A program made the position numbers and the translations under genes. A stretch of DNA of 64,000 bases from Streptacidiphilus sp. ASG 303. GTDB taxonomy: Bacteria; Actinomycetota; Actinomycetes; Streptomycetales; Streptomycetaceae. Positions 1-8,958 of the stretch are shown here, one piece after another; positions within the stretch are counted from its first letter, which is position 1, and every line of letters begins with the position of its first letter. The notes beneath the pieces are model-generated. The model made no database searches. It was not told where the DNA came from and saw nothing but the letters and a program-made list of their open reading frames with translations. The stretch covers positions 24,678 through 88,677 of the forward strand of contig NZ_JAJLRA010000022.1 in NCBI RefSeq assembly GCF_020991365.1, written 5' to 3'.

Positions 1-405
1 CCCGAGCAGCACCACCCCCACGGCCGCGGCGGTCAGCACCACCATCTCCACGGAGCGGCGGCCCTCCTCGGTCCAGTAGACGTCCTGCAGGTGCAGCACC
101 AGCGCGAACTCGTCCATGACCAGCCCCGCGCCCACGCCGAACACCACCCCTGCCGCGGCCTTCCCCGCCCCCTGGCCCGGCGCCGCCACGGCCGCGAACC
201 CGCCCGCCACCGCCAGCAGGATCCCCGGCACCACGTGGTGGATGTGGACGCCTCCGCTGCTGACGTTGCGGAAGGGGCCGCGCCCGGCCCGGATCAGCCG
301 GGTGACGGTGCGGGTGGCCAGGAAGGTCAGCACGAACGCCAGCAGGCAGAGCAGCAGCGGCAGCTTGCCCGGCTCGACGATGTTCCGGTACCACCAGTGG
401 CCCAT
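1..405 (-). CDS. Integral membrane protein, 3' end outside window
   Basis: The reading frame starts at an ATG at 405 and runs off the left edge, giving 135 N-terminal residues. A GGAGG sequence lies about ten bases upstream of the ATG. Residues 10-30 (KLPLLLCLLAFVLTFLATRT) form a first membrane helix; two or more further hydrophobic stretches follow (around 60-75, 85-100 and 120-135). A histidine cluster HIHHVVPG sits between helices 1 and 2. I do not recognise a named family with confidence; it resembles the short uncharacterised integral membrane proteins common in Streptomyces. No neighbour suggests a function. Confidence 0.75.
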   Translation of the reverse strand, partial: MGHWWYRNIVEPGKLPLLLCLLAFVLTFLATRTVTRLIRAGRGPFRNVSSGGVHIHHVVPGILLAVAGGFAAVAAPGQGAGKAAAGVVFGVGAGLVMDEFALVLHLQDVYWTEEGRRSVEMVVLTAAAVGVVLLG

Positions 406-646
406 GCCCACCCACCTCCGGCGGCGGCCGGGCGGCGTCCCGCGGCGGTCCGGGCCGGCAGCCCCCACCCCAGGCTAGGCCGTGCCGGGCCGTGCGCGCC
501 GGTCAGGCGCACGCGGGACCCTCCCGCCCGCCGACGGGCGGCAACGGCCCGGCACGGCCCGGCCCCGGACCGCCCCGGGTCGCGCGTCCGGCGCCCCCGG
601 GGTGTACTCCGGAGTGAGGAGCAGCCACCGACGACGGGACGGGCCC

Positions 647-2194
647 ATGGACGTCCACCACCCCGAGGCCCCGGGGACCCCCGACGCGCCCGGGGTCCCC
701 GATGCCCCCCGGACCCCCGGACCGGCCCTCCCCAAGCCGCCGGAGGTCTTCGACCGCGACGCCGAGTGGGCGGCGCTGGCGGACTTCGCCCGCGACCCGC
801 GGCCCGGCTCGACCCTCGGCGTCGTCTCCGGCCGGTCCCGGCAGGGCAAGACCTTCCTCCTCGAAGCCCTCACCCGGGCGGCGGACGGCTTCTACTTCGC
901 CGCCCAGGAGGCCGCCGAGTCCGAGTCCCTGCAGCGCCTCGCCGACGAGCTCGCCCGGCACACCGGCGCCGCCCGGCCCGCCCGCTGGACCGGCTGGGAC
1001 GACGCCCTCGACGCCCTGCTCGCCCTCGGCGCCGACCGGCCCGTCCCGGTCGTGCTCGACGAGTTCCCCCACCTGGTCCGGCAGAGCCCCGCGCTGCCCT
1101 CCACCGTGCTGCGCGCCTGGACCCGCGACCACGACGGGCAGCGGCGCGGCCGCGCCCGGCTGCTGCTGAGCGGCAGCGCCCTGTCCGTGATGAACCGCCT
1201 GTTCAGCGCCACCTCGCCGCTGCACGGCCTGGCCGCCCTGCGGCTCTCCGTCGGCCCGCTCGGCTTCCGCCGGGCCGCCCGCCTCTGGGGCGCCGACGAC
1301 CCGCACCTCGCGGTCCTGCTCCACTCCGTCGTCGGCGGCACCCCCGCCTACCGGTACGCCTACGTCCGCGACGACGCGCCCGCCGGCCCCGGCGACTTCG
1401 ACGCCTGGGTCGTCCGGACGGTCCTCGACCCGCGCGTCCCGCTCTTCCACGAGGCCGCGCACCTCGTCGAGGAGGAGCCCGCCCTCACCGACCGGGCCGT
1501 CTGCCACTCGGTGCTCGCCGCCGTCGCCGCCGGCTGCACCGGCCGCGGCGACGTCGCCGTCCGCCTCGGCCTGCGGCTGGAGGACGTCTCCCACGCCCTG
1601 GTGCCGCTCCAGGACTGCGGCCTGCTGGAGGCCGTGCCGGACGCCTTCCAGCCGCACCGGGTCCACCTGTGCATCGCGGAGCCGCTGCTGGCCTTCGAGC
1701 ACGCCGTCCTGCGGCCCCACCGCTCGCGGCTGGAGCAGGAGCCCGCGGCGCGGGTGTGGGCGGAACTGCGCGGCACCTTCCGCACGCGGGTCGTCGGCCC
1801 CCACTTCACCCGGATCTGCCGCGAGTGGGTCCTGGACCACGCCGGCCCCGGCACCTTCCCGGGCGAGCCGGCCGCCGCCGGACCGGGCACCGCCGCGGAC
1901 TCCGGCCGCGACGGCGCCGCCCTCGCCGTCGACCTCGCCGTCCGCGGCCCCGCCGGACGCCGCCCCGGCGCCCTGCTCTCCGTCGGCACCACCGCCTGGG
2001 ACCGCCCGCTGGACCTCCCCGACCTCGCCCACCTGCGCCGCGCCCTGGACCTGCTCGCCGCCCGGGGCGAGGACACCTCCCGCACCCTGCCCGCCCTCTA
2101 CGGCGCGGCCGGCTTCACCCCGGCCCTGGAGGCCGCCGCCGCCCGCGGCGAGGCCCTGCTCGTCGATCCGGACCGGCTCTACCACGGGTCGTGA
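647..2194 (+). CDS. AAA/STAND-type ATP-binding protein (archaeal-ATPase/DUF234-like)
   Basis: 515-residue predicted cytoplasmic ATPase. After a proline-rich N-terminal tail of about 30 residues there is a Walker A motif GRSRQGKT (62-69), a Walker B VVLDEF (135-140) and a sensor-like LLLSGSALSVM segment. The C-terminal half has the winged-helix and DUF234-like look of archaeal-type ATPases found in actinobacteria. Their molecular role is not established; NTP-dependent regulation is a guess. The ATG at 647 is chosen because the frame upstream is only GC-rich spacer and the sequence begins to look like protein there; no clear Shine-Dalgarno sequence is seen. It is convergent with the YdeI-like gene. 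Confidence 0.8.
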   Translation: MDVHHPEAPGTPDAPGVPDAPRTPGPALPKPPEVFDRDAEWAALADFARDPRPGSTLGVVSGRSRQGKTFLLEALTRAADGFYFAAQEAAESESLQRLADELARHTGAARPARWTGWDDALDALLALGADRPVPVVLDEFPHLVRQSPALPSTVLRAWTRDHDGQRRGRARLLLSGSALSVMNRLFSATSPLHGLAALRLSVGPLGFRRAARLWGADDPHLAVLLHSVVGGTPAYRYAYVRDDAPAGPGDFDAWVVRTVLDPRVPLFHEAAHLVEEEPALTDRAVCHSVLAAVAAGCTGRGDVAVRLGLRLEDVSHALVPLQDCGLLEAVPDAFQPHRVHLCIAEPLLAFEHAVLRPHRSRLEQEPAARVWAELRGTFRTRVVGPHFTRICREWVLDHAGPGTFPGEPAAAGPGTAADSGRDGAALAVDLAVRGPAGRRPGALLSVGTTAWDRPLDLPDLAHLRRALDLLAARGEDTSRTLPALYGAAGFTPALEAAAARGEALLVDPDRLYHGS

Positions 2195-2279
2195 GACCGG
2201 TCGGGGCCGTCCCGCGGGCCGGGAGCACCCGGGCCCCGAGGCCCCGCGGGCCGGGGCGCGCCGCGCGCCGGGCCGGGGC

Positions 2280-2900
2280 CTACCCCTGGCCCGGCGGCTC
2301 CCGCCGCGCCGCCCCCTTCGGCTGCCGCCACTGGTTCGCGCGGCGCCCGACCGCCGCCTCCGCCACGGTCTCCCGGACCCGGGCCGCCCGGGTGGCCTCC
2401 CGTTTCGCGGTGCCGATCCACTCCAGGACCGCCCGCCGGGCCGAGCGGGGGAAGGCGTCCCAGTGGCGGCGCGCGTCGGGCGCGGCGTCCAGGGCGGCGC
2501 GCAGGTCATCGGGCTCCACCAGGTCCTCGACCCGGTCCAGGGCCGTCCAGGAGCCGTCGGCCCGGGCGGCGGCGACCGCGGCGAGCCCCGCCTCCGCCAT
2601 GAGCCCCTGCGCGGTGAGGCGCTCCGCACGCTCCCGGTTCAGCCGCGACCAGCGGCTCCCCGGCCTGCGGGGGGTGACGAGCAGCCTGGTCCGGGAGTCG
2701 TCGACGCGCCGGGGCACGCTGTCGACCCAGCCGAAGCAGAGCGCCTCCTCGACCAGGTCGCCGTACGGGACCCGGGGGTGCCCGCTCCCGGCCTTCCAGG
2801 TGACCGCCCAGACGCCGGGGGTGTCCGCGTGGTGGGCCGACAGCCAGGCCCGCCACTCCTCCCGGGACTCCACCTGCACCCTCGCGTACGCCTCGCTCAC
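2280..2900 (-). CDS. YdeI/OmpD-associated family protein
   Basis: 206-residue soluble protein starting at GTG 2900. The N-terminal half carries the family signature: REEWRAWLSAHHADTPGVWAV, then YGDLVEEALCFGWVDSVPRR and the RRPGSRWSRLNRERAERL block; the C-terminal half carries WDAFPRSARRAVLEWI and the basic helix RETVAEAAVGRRANQW typical of YdeI (PF13376). The biochemical function of the family is unknown. The GTG overlaps the stop codon of the upstream TetR gene (GTGA), with GGAGGGG about seven bases before it, so the two genes are translationally coupled and probably autoregulated together. Confidence 0.85.
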   Translation of the reverse strand: MSEAYARVQVESREEWRAWLSAHHADTPGVWAVTWKAGSGHPRVPYGDLVEEALCFGWVDSVPRRVDDSRTRLLVTPRRPGSRWSRLNRERAERLTAQGLMAEAGLAAVAAARADGSWTALDRVEDLVEPDDLRAALDAAPDARRHWDAFPRSARRAVLEWIGTAKREATRAARVRETVAEAAVGRRANQWRQPKGAARREPPGQG

Positions 2901-3571
2901 GGCGCCCCTCCGTCCTCGTCCCGGTCCTCCCCGGCCCCGCCCCCCGCAGGCCCGCCGCGTGCCGCCCCGCCCCCCGCGGCGCCGTTGGCCGCCTCGTCGA
3001 CGAGCCGCCGGGCCAGCCGCAGCCCTTCGGCGGCCGGGCCGTCCGGTCCCAGGTGGGCGGCGCTGGTGTACGCGCCGTCGACCAGGACCGCCAGCCGGTC
3101 GCCCAGCACCCGGCCGCGGGGACCCCCGCACACCCGCACCGACAGCTCCGCCAGCCGCCGGCGCAGCTCCGCGCGGTAGTCGCGGGCCGCCCGGCGCGCG
3201 GGGTGGGCGGCGTCGCCGTACTCGACGCCCGCGTTGTGGAAGGGGCAGCCGCGGAACCCGGGGCGGCGCAGGTCCTCCTCGACGGCGTCCAGCACCCGGT
3301 GCAGCGCCGCGGCCGGGTCGGCGTCCGGCCCGGACCCGGCGTCGACCAGGGCGAGGATCTCCCCGGCCAGGCGGCCGAGGTAGGCGCCGACCAGGTCGTC
3401 CTTGGTGGGGTAGAGCCGGTACACGGTCGCCTTGCCCAGCCCGGTGTCGCGCACCAGCTCGTCCATGCCGACCTCGTGGACGCCGCGGGCGTAGAACAGG
3501 CGCGCCGCGCTGTCGAGGACGATCCGCTCCCGCTCCTCGCGGGAGCGGCGGGTCCTGCCTTCCGTCATCAT
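2897..3571 (-). CDS. TetR/AcrR family transcriptional regulator
   Basis: 224 residues. The N-terminal helix-turn-helix lies at about 13-58, with recognition region DTGLGKATVYRLYPTKDDL. The C-terminal ligand domain contains RGCPFHNAGVEY, the common CxFxN-type motif of TetR_C proteins, followed by a low-complexity Gly/Ala tail. It is read with the YdeI-like gene through a 4-bp overlap and is divergent from a short-chain dehydrogenase. Two ATGs sit in tandem (3571 and 3568). The first is preferred because a TACCAT -10 box lies six bases upstream and no Shine-Dalgarno sequence is present, which fits a leaderless mRNA. The likely operator is the inverted repeat just upstream. Confidence 0.9.
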   Translation of the reverse strand: MMTEGRTRRSREERERIVLDSAARLFYARGVHEVGMDELVRDTGLGKATVYRLYPTKDDLVGAYLGRLAGEILALVDAGSGPDADPAAALHRVLDAVEEDLRRPGFRGCPFHNAGVEYGDAAHPARRAARDYRAELRRRLAELSVRVCGGPRGRVLGDRLAVLVDGAYTSAAHLGPDGPAAEGLRLARRLVDEAANGAAGGGAARGGPAGGGAGEDRDEDGGAP

Positions 3572-3577
3572 GGGACC

Positions 3578-3596
3578 ATGGTACGGACCGATCCGT
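3578..3596. promoter_or_regulatory. TetR operator and -10 box between tetR and SDR
   Basis: The inverted repeat ACGGA-CCGA-TCCGT (3583-3596) matches its own complement at 12 of 14 positions. It directly abuts a minus-strand TACCAT (3583-3578) that sits six bases from the tetR ATG. A repressor bound here would cover both divergent start regions. Binding by the adjacent TetR protein is inferred. Confidence 0.6.
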
Positions 3597-3612
3597 CACA
3601 AAGGGAGACGCC

Positions 3613-4341
<729 letters not shown>

Positions 4342-4413
4342 CCTGCCCACCGGGCGTGCGCGCCGTTCCGGCGGGCACGGCGCCGAGCGGTCCCCCGCCG
4401 GGCCCCGACGACA

Positions 4414-4454
4414 CGCGGCCGGGCCCCGGACGGCGTGTCCGGGGCCCGGCCGCG
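4414..4454. terminator. Bidirectional hairpin between SDR and murA
   Basis: Perfect 17-bp GC-rich stem with a 7-base loop CGGCGTG, in the spacer between convergent genes. There is no T tract, as is usual for high-G+C actinobacteria. Confidence 0.75.
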
Positions 4455-4485
4455 GCGTGCGTGCGGGGCGTGCGTGCGGGGCGGG

Positions 4486-5826
4486 TCAGACCGCGGCGGC
4501 CGCCTCGGCCGGGGTCTCGACCTTGGCGCCCAGCGCGCGGAGCTTCTCCATGAAGTTCTCGTAGCCGCGGTTGATCAGGCTGATGCCGTGGACGGTGGAG
4601 GTGCCCTCGGCGGCGAGCGCGGCGATCAGGTACGAGAAGCCGCCGCGCAGGTCGGGGATGACCAGGTCGGCGCCCTGCAGCCGGCTCGGGCCCGAGACGA
4701 CGGCGGAGTGCTGGAAGTTGCGGCGGCCGAAGCGGCAGGGGGTGCCGCCCAGGCACTCGCGGTAGAGCTGGATGTGGGCGCCCATCTTGTTGAGCGCCGA
4801 GGTGAAGCCCAGCCGCGACTCGTACACCGTCTCGTGGACGATCGACAGGCCCGTGGCCTGGGTGAGCGCGACGACCAGCGGCTGCTGCCAGTCGGTCTGG
4901 AAGCCGGGGTGGACGTCGGTCTCCAGGGCGATCGCGTTGAGCTCGCCGCCGGGGTGCCAGAAGCGGATGCCGTCGTCGTCGACCTCGAAGGCCCCGCCGA
5001 CCTTCCGGAAGGTGTTGAGGAAGGTCATCATCTCCAGCTGGCGGGCGCCGCGGACGTAGACGTCGCCGTGGGTGGCGAGGGCGGCGCAGGCCCAGGAGGC
5101 GGACTCCAGGCGGTCCGGCAGGGCGCGGTGGTTGTACCCGCCGAGGCGGTCCACGCCGGTGATGAGGATGGTGCGGTCGGTGCCCATGGAGATGATGGCG
5201 CCCATCTTCTGCAGCACGCAGATGAGGTCGACGATCTCCGGCTCGATCGCGGCGTTGCTCAGCTCGGTGATGCCCTCGGCCAGGACGGCCGTGAGCAGCA
5301 CCTGCTCGGTGGCGCCGACCGACGGGTACGGCAGGCGGATCTTGGTGCCGCGCAGGCGCTGCGGGGCGGTGAGGTAGAGGCCCTCGGCGTTCTTCTCCAC
5401 CACGGCGCCGAACTGGCGCAGCACGTCCAGGTGGAAGTCGACCGGCCGGTCGCCGATGTGGCAGCCGCCCAGGCCCGGGATGAAGGCGTGGCCCAGGCGG
5501 TGCAGCAGCGGGCCGCAGAAGAGGATCGGGATGCGCGACGAGCCGGCGTGGGCGTCGATGTCGGCGACGTTGGCGCTCTCCACGTGCGAGGGGTCGAGGA
5601 TCAGCTCGCCCTCCTCCTCGCCCTGGCGGACGGTGACCCCGTGCAGCTGCAGCAGGCCGCGGACGACCTTGACGTCCCGGATGTCGGGGACGTTGCGCAG
5701 GCGGCTGGGCTCGTGCCCGAGGAGGGCGGCGACCATGGCCTTCGGCACGAGGTTCTTCGCGCCGCGGACACGGATCTCGCCCTCGAGCGGGGTGCCGCCG
5801 TGGACAAGCAGGACGTCGTCGGTCAT
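4486..5826 (-). CDS. murA: UDP-N-acetylglucosamine 1-carboxyvinyltransferase
   Basis: 446 residues, full length. The enzyme transfers enolpyruvate from phosphoenolpyruvate to UDP-GlcNAc, the first committed step of peptidoglycan synthesis in the cytoplasm. EPSP-synthase-fold motifs are present: RGAKN with the substrate-binding Lys24, the active-site loop GGCHIGDRPVD with Cys122 (the fosfomycin-target cysteine), PYPSVGATEQVLL, and the C-terminal DLRGGFSYLIAALAAEGTS and INRGYENFMEKL. The Cys is retained, so it should be fosfomycin sensitive in principle. The ATG at 5826 fits the conserved Streptomyces N terminus (DDVLLVHGGTPLEGEI). It is monocistronic, between a convergent terminator and a long 5' region. 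Confidence 0.97.
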   Translation of the reverse strand: MTDDVLLVHGGTPLEGEIRVRGAKNLVPKAMVAALLGHEPSRLRNVPDIRDVKVVRGLLQLHGVTVRQGEEEGELILDPSHVESANVADIDAHAGSSRIPILFCGPLLHRLGHAFIPGLGGCHIGDRPVDFHLDVLRQFGAVVEKNAEGLYLTAPQRLRGTKIRLPYPSVGATEQVLLTAVLAEGITELSNAAIEPEIVDLICVLQKMGAIISMGTDRTILITGVDRLGGYNHRALPDRLESASWACAALATHGDVYVRGARQLEMMTFLNTFRKVGGAFEVDDDGIRFWHPGGELNAIALETDVHPGFQTDWQQPLVVALTQATGLSIVHETVYESRLGFTSALNKMGAHIQLYRECLGGTPCRFGRRNFQHSAVVSGPSRLQGADLVIPDLRGGFSYLIAALAAEGTSTVHGISLINRGYENFMEKLRALGAKVETPAEAAAAV

Positions 5827-6142
5827 GTCTCTCGCATTCCCGGGTGTGCGGTCGGTGCGGGGTGATGCTCGCACGGAGGGGCGGCGGGCGGGGAGGTGCC
5901 GCCCTCGGCGGGGAGGGCGCCCGCGGCTCAGGCCGGGCCCTCCGCTTCCTGAAGATGGTAATGGCCGTCCGGCCGGTTCCCCTGTGGCGAGGACGGTCTG
6001 GGGGGCGGTTGAAACCCGCCGGACGGACGGATCGGATGTGAGGTATGTCACTCCGGCCCGTCCGCGGGGAGTCCGACCGGCCGCACCTACCCCCGGCCGC
6101 GTCGGCTATCCGTGCGGCGGTCCCATGCGGGATCATGGGTCC
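5827..6142. other. Divergent intergenic region murA / yqgE
   Basis: 316 bp without a gene; it must hold the promoters of murA and the YqgE gene. On the minus strand a TACCAT (5960-5955) is a possible murA -10 with a leader of about 120 bases, but I could not find a convincing -35. Just before the YqgE ATG a GATCAT (6131-6136) could be a weak leaderless -10. No structured RNA was recognised. Confidence 0.35.
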
Positions 6143-6712
6143 ATGACCGAGGTCTCCTCGCTCACCGGGCGGCTGCTCGTCGCGGCGCCCGCGCTGACCG
6201 ACCCCAACTTCGAGCGGGCCGTGGTGCTCCTCCTCGACCACGACGAGGAGGGGTCGCTGGGGGTCGTCCTGAACCGGCCCACCACGGTCGACGTCTCCGC
6301 CGTCCTGGAGCCCTGGGCGGAGCTCGCGGGCGATCCCCCCGTGGTCTTCCAGGGGGGACCGGTGTCGCTGGACTCCGCCCTGGCGATCGCCGTGGTCCCG
6401 GGCGAGCCCGCCGAGGAGGACCCCCTGGGCTGGCGGCGGGTGCACGGCGCCATCGGCCTGGTGGACCTGGAGGCGCCGCCCGAGCTGCTGGCCGCCGAAC
6501 TGGGGTCGCTGCGGGTCTTCGCGGGCTACGCCGGCTGGTCCCCGGGCCAGCTGGAGGACGAGCTGGCCGAGGGCGCCTGGTACGTGGTGGAGTGCGAGCC
6601 CGGCGACGTCTCCTGCCCCGAGCCGGACCAGCTCTGGCGCTCGGTCCTGCGCCGCCAGCGCGGCGAGCTGGCCATGATGGCCACCTATCCGGACGACCCG
6701 ACGATGAACTGA
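6143..6712 (+). CDS. YqgE/AlgH family protein (UPF0301)
   Basis: 189 residues, the usual family length. It has the characteristic blocks SLTGRLLVAAPALTDPNFERAVVLLLDH, LGVVLNRPT, VFQGGPV, LRVFAGYAGWSPGQLEDELAEGAWYVV and the C-terminal LWRSVLRR. Members are small soluble proteins of undetermined biochemical function; AlgH was described as an alginate regulator in Pseudomonas. It lies upstream of the DUF3039 gene with 175 bp between, and divergent from murA. No good Shine-Dalgarno sequence precedes the ATG at 6143. Confidence 0.92.
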   Translation: MTEVSSLTGRLLVAAPALTDPNFERAVVLLLDHDEEGSLGVVLNRPTTVDVSAVLEPWAELAGDPPVVFQGGPVSLDSALAIAVVPGEPAEEDPLGWRRVHGAIGLVDLEAPPELLAAELGSLRVFAGYAGWSPGQLEDELAEGAWYVVECEPGDVSCPEPDQLWRSVLRRQRGELAMMATYPDDPTMN

Positions 6713-6873
6713 GCGGCCGCCCCGGGGCCGCACCGGCCGGCACCCGCCCCGCGCGGTCCGCGCCCCCCGCCTCGGCGCCCTTCCCGGGCCCCGTCCCGGA
6801 ACCCTCCCCGGAACTCCCCCGGATCCGCCCGCGACCGGCCCGGCGGCCTGGCGGCGACCCCGGGTGCGGCACC

Positions 6874-6879
6874 TAGACT
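6874..6879 (+). promoter_or_regulatory. -10 box TAGACT, leaderless DUF3039 gene
   Basis: TAGACT ends eight bases before the ATG at 6888 and no Shine-Dalgarno sequence is present, so transcription should begin at or next to the start codon. No clear -35. Confidence 0.55.
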
Positions 6880-6887
6880 TGGGTCGT

Positions 6888-7184
6888 ATGAGCACTCTCG
6901 AGCCCGAGCGCGGCCACGGCACCGGCACCCTCGTCGAGCCGACCCCCCAGGTGTCCAACGGGGACGGCGACCACGAGCGCTTCGCGCACTACGTCCAGAA
7001 GGACAAGATCATGGAGAGCGCGCTCTCCGGTTCGCCGGTGGTCGCGCTCTGCGGCAAGGTCTGGGTCCCGGGCCGCGACCCGAAGAAGTACCCGGTCTGC
7101 CCGATGTGCAAGGAGATCTTCGAGTCGATGCCGCTCGGCGGCGGCGACAAGGACAAGGGCGGCAAGGGCGGCGGCAAGGGCTGA
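6888..7184 (+). CDS. DUF3039 domain protein, putative zinc-binding
   Basis: 98 residues. The DUF3039 core is HERFAHYVQKDKIMESALSGSPVVALCGKVWVPGRDP followed by YPVCPMCKEIFE. Cysteines in ALCGK and in CPMC look like a zinc site. The last 15 residues are a Lys/Gly-rich tail (DKDKGGKGGGKG). The family is an actinobacterial hallmark of unknown function; nucleic-acid binding would fit a small Zn-knuckle protein with a basic tail, but this is inference. Probably expressed as a leaderless mRNA. Confidence 0.85.
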   Translation: MSTLEPERGHGTGTLVEPTPQVSNGDGDHERFAHYVQKDKIMESALSGSPVVALCGKVWVPGRDPKKYPVCPMCKEIFESMPLGGGDKDKGGKGGGKG

Positions 7185-7216
7185 CGGTCCGCCCTGCCGT
7201 CCGGTGCCCCGCGGGG

Positions 7217-7222
7217 CAGGAT
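7217..7222 (+). promoter_or_regulatory. Possible -10 box CAGGAT, leaderless GH20-like gene
   Basis: CAGGAT lies six bases before the ATG at 7229 and fits the relaxed NANNNT pattern. The spacer after the DUF3039 stop is only 44 bp, so read-through from that gene is also possible. Confidence 0.3.
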
Positions 7223-7228
7223 GGCCGT

Positions 7229-8626
7229 ATGGACCTGCTACCCGACCCGCTCGACGCCCACCGGTACGGGGACGGCCAGTGCATCGCCCTCGGGCCCGGC
7301 ACCGCGCTGTCGGCCGGGCCGGGCGCCGGGCGGGCCGAGCGGTGGCTGCGCGCCGAGCTGGGCGCGGCCACCGGCCTCCCGCTCCTCCCGCCGGAGGCGG
7401 CGTCCGGCGGGTCCGGCGGGCCCGCCCACGCGGTCAGGCTCGCCGTCCACCCGCTGGTCACCGAGGAGCTGGGACCGGAGGGCTACCAGGTCATGGTGTC
7501 GCCCAACGGGGCCGACGTCTTCGGCGGCGGCCCCGCCGGGGTCTTCTGGGGCGCCCAGACCCTGCGGCAGCTCCTCGGCCCGGACGCCTACCGGCGCGCC
7601 CCGCTGGCCGGCCGCTCCTGGCACCTGCCCATCTGCCGCATCCAGGACGCGCCCCGCTTCGCCCGGCGCGGCCTGCTGCTCGACGCCGCCCGCCGCTTCC
7701 TGCCCCGGCGCGACGTGCTGCGGTACCTCGACCTGATGGCCGCCCACAAGCTCAACGTGCTCCGGCTCCGCCTCCACCCCGACGCCGTCGCCGCCCCGGC
7801 CGAGGGGGCCCCGGCCGGCCCCGGCGGGGCCCGCGACGGCGTGCCGCACGGAGGCCTGCCGCACGGAGGCCCGGCGCACGGAGGCCGCTACAGCCGTGAC
7901 GACCTCCGTGAGATCGCCGCGTACGCCGCCGAGCGGCAGATCGCCGTCGTCCCTGGCATCGGCCTGCCCGGGACCGGCCCCCCGGGGGCGGACGGGGGCG
8001 GCGCGCCCGCCGGGGGGCCCGGACCCGGCCCCGCCGCGGAGGCGCTGGAGGAGGTCCGGGAGGTCTTCGGGCACCCCGCCGCCCCCGGCGGCGGGAGCCC
8101 CCCGCCCGGGGACGGCGGGTCGTGGCCGGACGGGGAGGGCGGCGCGGTCCCGGTGCGGTCCGCGGCCGAGGCCGCCGCGGCGGCCGCCGCCGGGCGCGAC
8201 GTGGTGGTGTGCCCGGAGCAGGCGCGCCTCGACCGCCCGCGGTCCGGCGCCCGCGACGCGCCCGGGACGGCGGACCGCGTGCTGACGGTCGCCGACGTCT
8301 ACCGACTCGAACCGGTCCCGCCGGGGCTGCGCGCCGACCCGGAGGCCGCCCGGCGCGTCGTCGGCGTGCGGGCCGAGCTGTGGAACGAGGCGGCCGGGGA
8401 CGCCCGCGACCTGGACCGCCTCCTCTTCCCCCGCCTCGCGGCCTTCGCCGAGGTCGCCTGGTCCCAGCTGCCGGCCGACCCCGCCGAGCGCGACCTCGAC
8501 GGCTTCGGGCGGCGCCTGGCGGTCCACCTGGCCCGCCTGGACGCGATGGGCGTGGAGTGCCTGCCGCCCGGGGGCCCGCACGCGTGGCGGCACCGGCCCG
8601 GGGAGGCGGGCCGCCCGGCCGTCTGA
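7229..8626 (+). CDS. Degenerate GH20 (beta-N-acetylhexosaminidase)-like protein
   Basis: 465 residues. The N-terminal GH20b-like domain (to about 115) contains EGYQVMVSPNGADVFGGGPAG and FWGAQTLRQLL. The start of the GH20 barrel is clear: PRFARRGLLLDAARRFLPRRDVLRYLDLMAAHKLN and YSRDDLREIAAYAAERQIAVVPGI. The segment where active members carry PEIDMPGH and the catalytic HxGGDE is replaced by Gly/Pro-rich filler around ALEEVREVFGHPAAPGG, so the Asp-Glu catalytic pair is missing. The C-terminal part (ELWNEAAGDARDLDRLLFPRLAAFAEVAWS) is again GH20-like. Between 180 and 210 a 15-bp unit is repeated three times (GGLPHGGPAHGG). It is probably a non-catalytic pseudoenzyme, or decaying. Confidence 0.75.
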   Translation: MDLLPDPLDAHRYGDGQCIALGPGTALSAGPGAGRAERWLRAELGAATGLPLLPPEAASGGSGGPAHAVRLAVHPLVTEELGPEGYQVMVSPNGADVFGGGPAGVFWGAQTLRQLLGPDAYRRAPLAGRSWHLPICRIQDAPRFARRGLLLDAARRFLPRRDVLRYLDLMAAHKLNVLRLRLHPDAVAAPAEGAPAGPGGARDGVPHGGLPHGGPAHGGRYSRDDLREIAAYAAERQIAVVPGIGLPGTGPPGADGGGAPAGGPGPGPAAEALEEVREVFGHPAAPGGGSPPPGDGGSWPDGEGGAVPVRSAAEAAAAAAAGRDVVVCPEQARLDRPRSGARDAPGTADRVLTVADVYRLEPVPPGLRADPEAARRVVGVRAELWNEAAGDARDLDRLLFPRLAAFAEVAWSQLPADPAERDLDGFGRRLAVHLARLDAMGVECLPPGGPHAWRHRPGEAGRPAV

Positions 8627-8958
8627 CGCGGGGGCCCGGGGCCGCCGCCCGCCCCCCGGGACCGCCCAGGGGGCCGGGGGTCCGCGGCCGACCGGCCGTC
8701 AACCGGCGCGCCGCCCGCCCGGGGAACCTCCGCCGCGGCCCGTCCGTCAGGACGGGTGTGGTCGCCGGCGTGCCCGGTCCGCCCGGCTTGGGGGGCTTTG
8801 GTGCGCGGGCGTGCGCCGGGCGCGGAGGAGCGCCCCCGCACCCCGTCAATGATCACCGTGCATTGTGTGCCAGAGTTGCCCCGCCCGGAGGGTTTGCACG
8901 TACCGTACGGGCGGGGAAGGGGCGGCTTCGTGAGCGAGCAGAGCGCGGTGAGGACAGG
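8627..8958 (+). other. Intergenic region upstream of the molybdenum hydroxylase operon
   Basis: 332 bp without a gene. The left half is extremely GC-rich spacer. The right half (8840-8900) is less GC-rich, with ATGATCACCGTGCATTGTGT and GGTTTGCACGTACCGTACGG, and is the likely promoter zone. No -10/-35 pair is convincing by eye. Confidence 0.4.
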
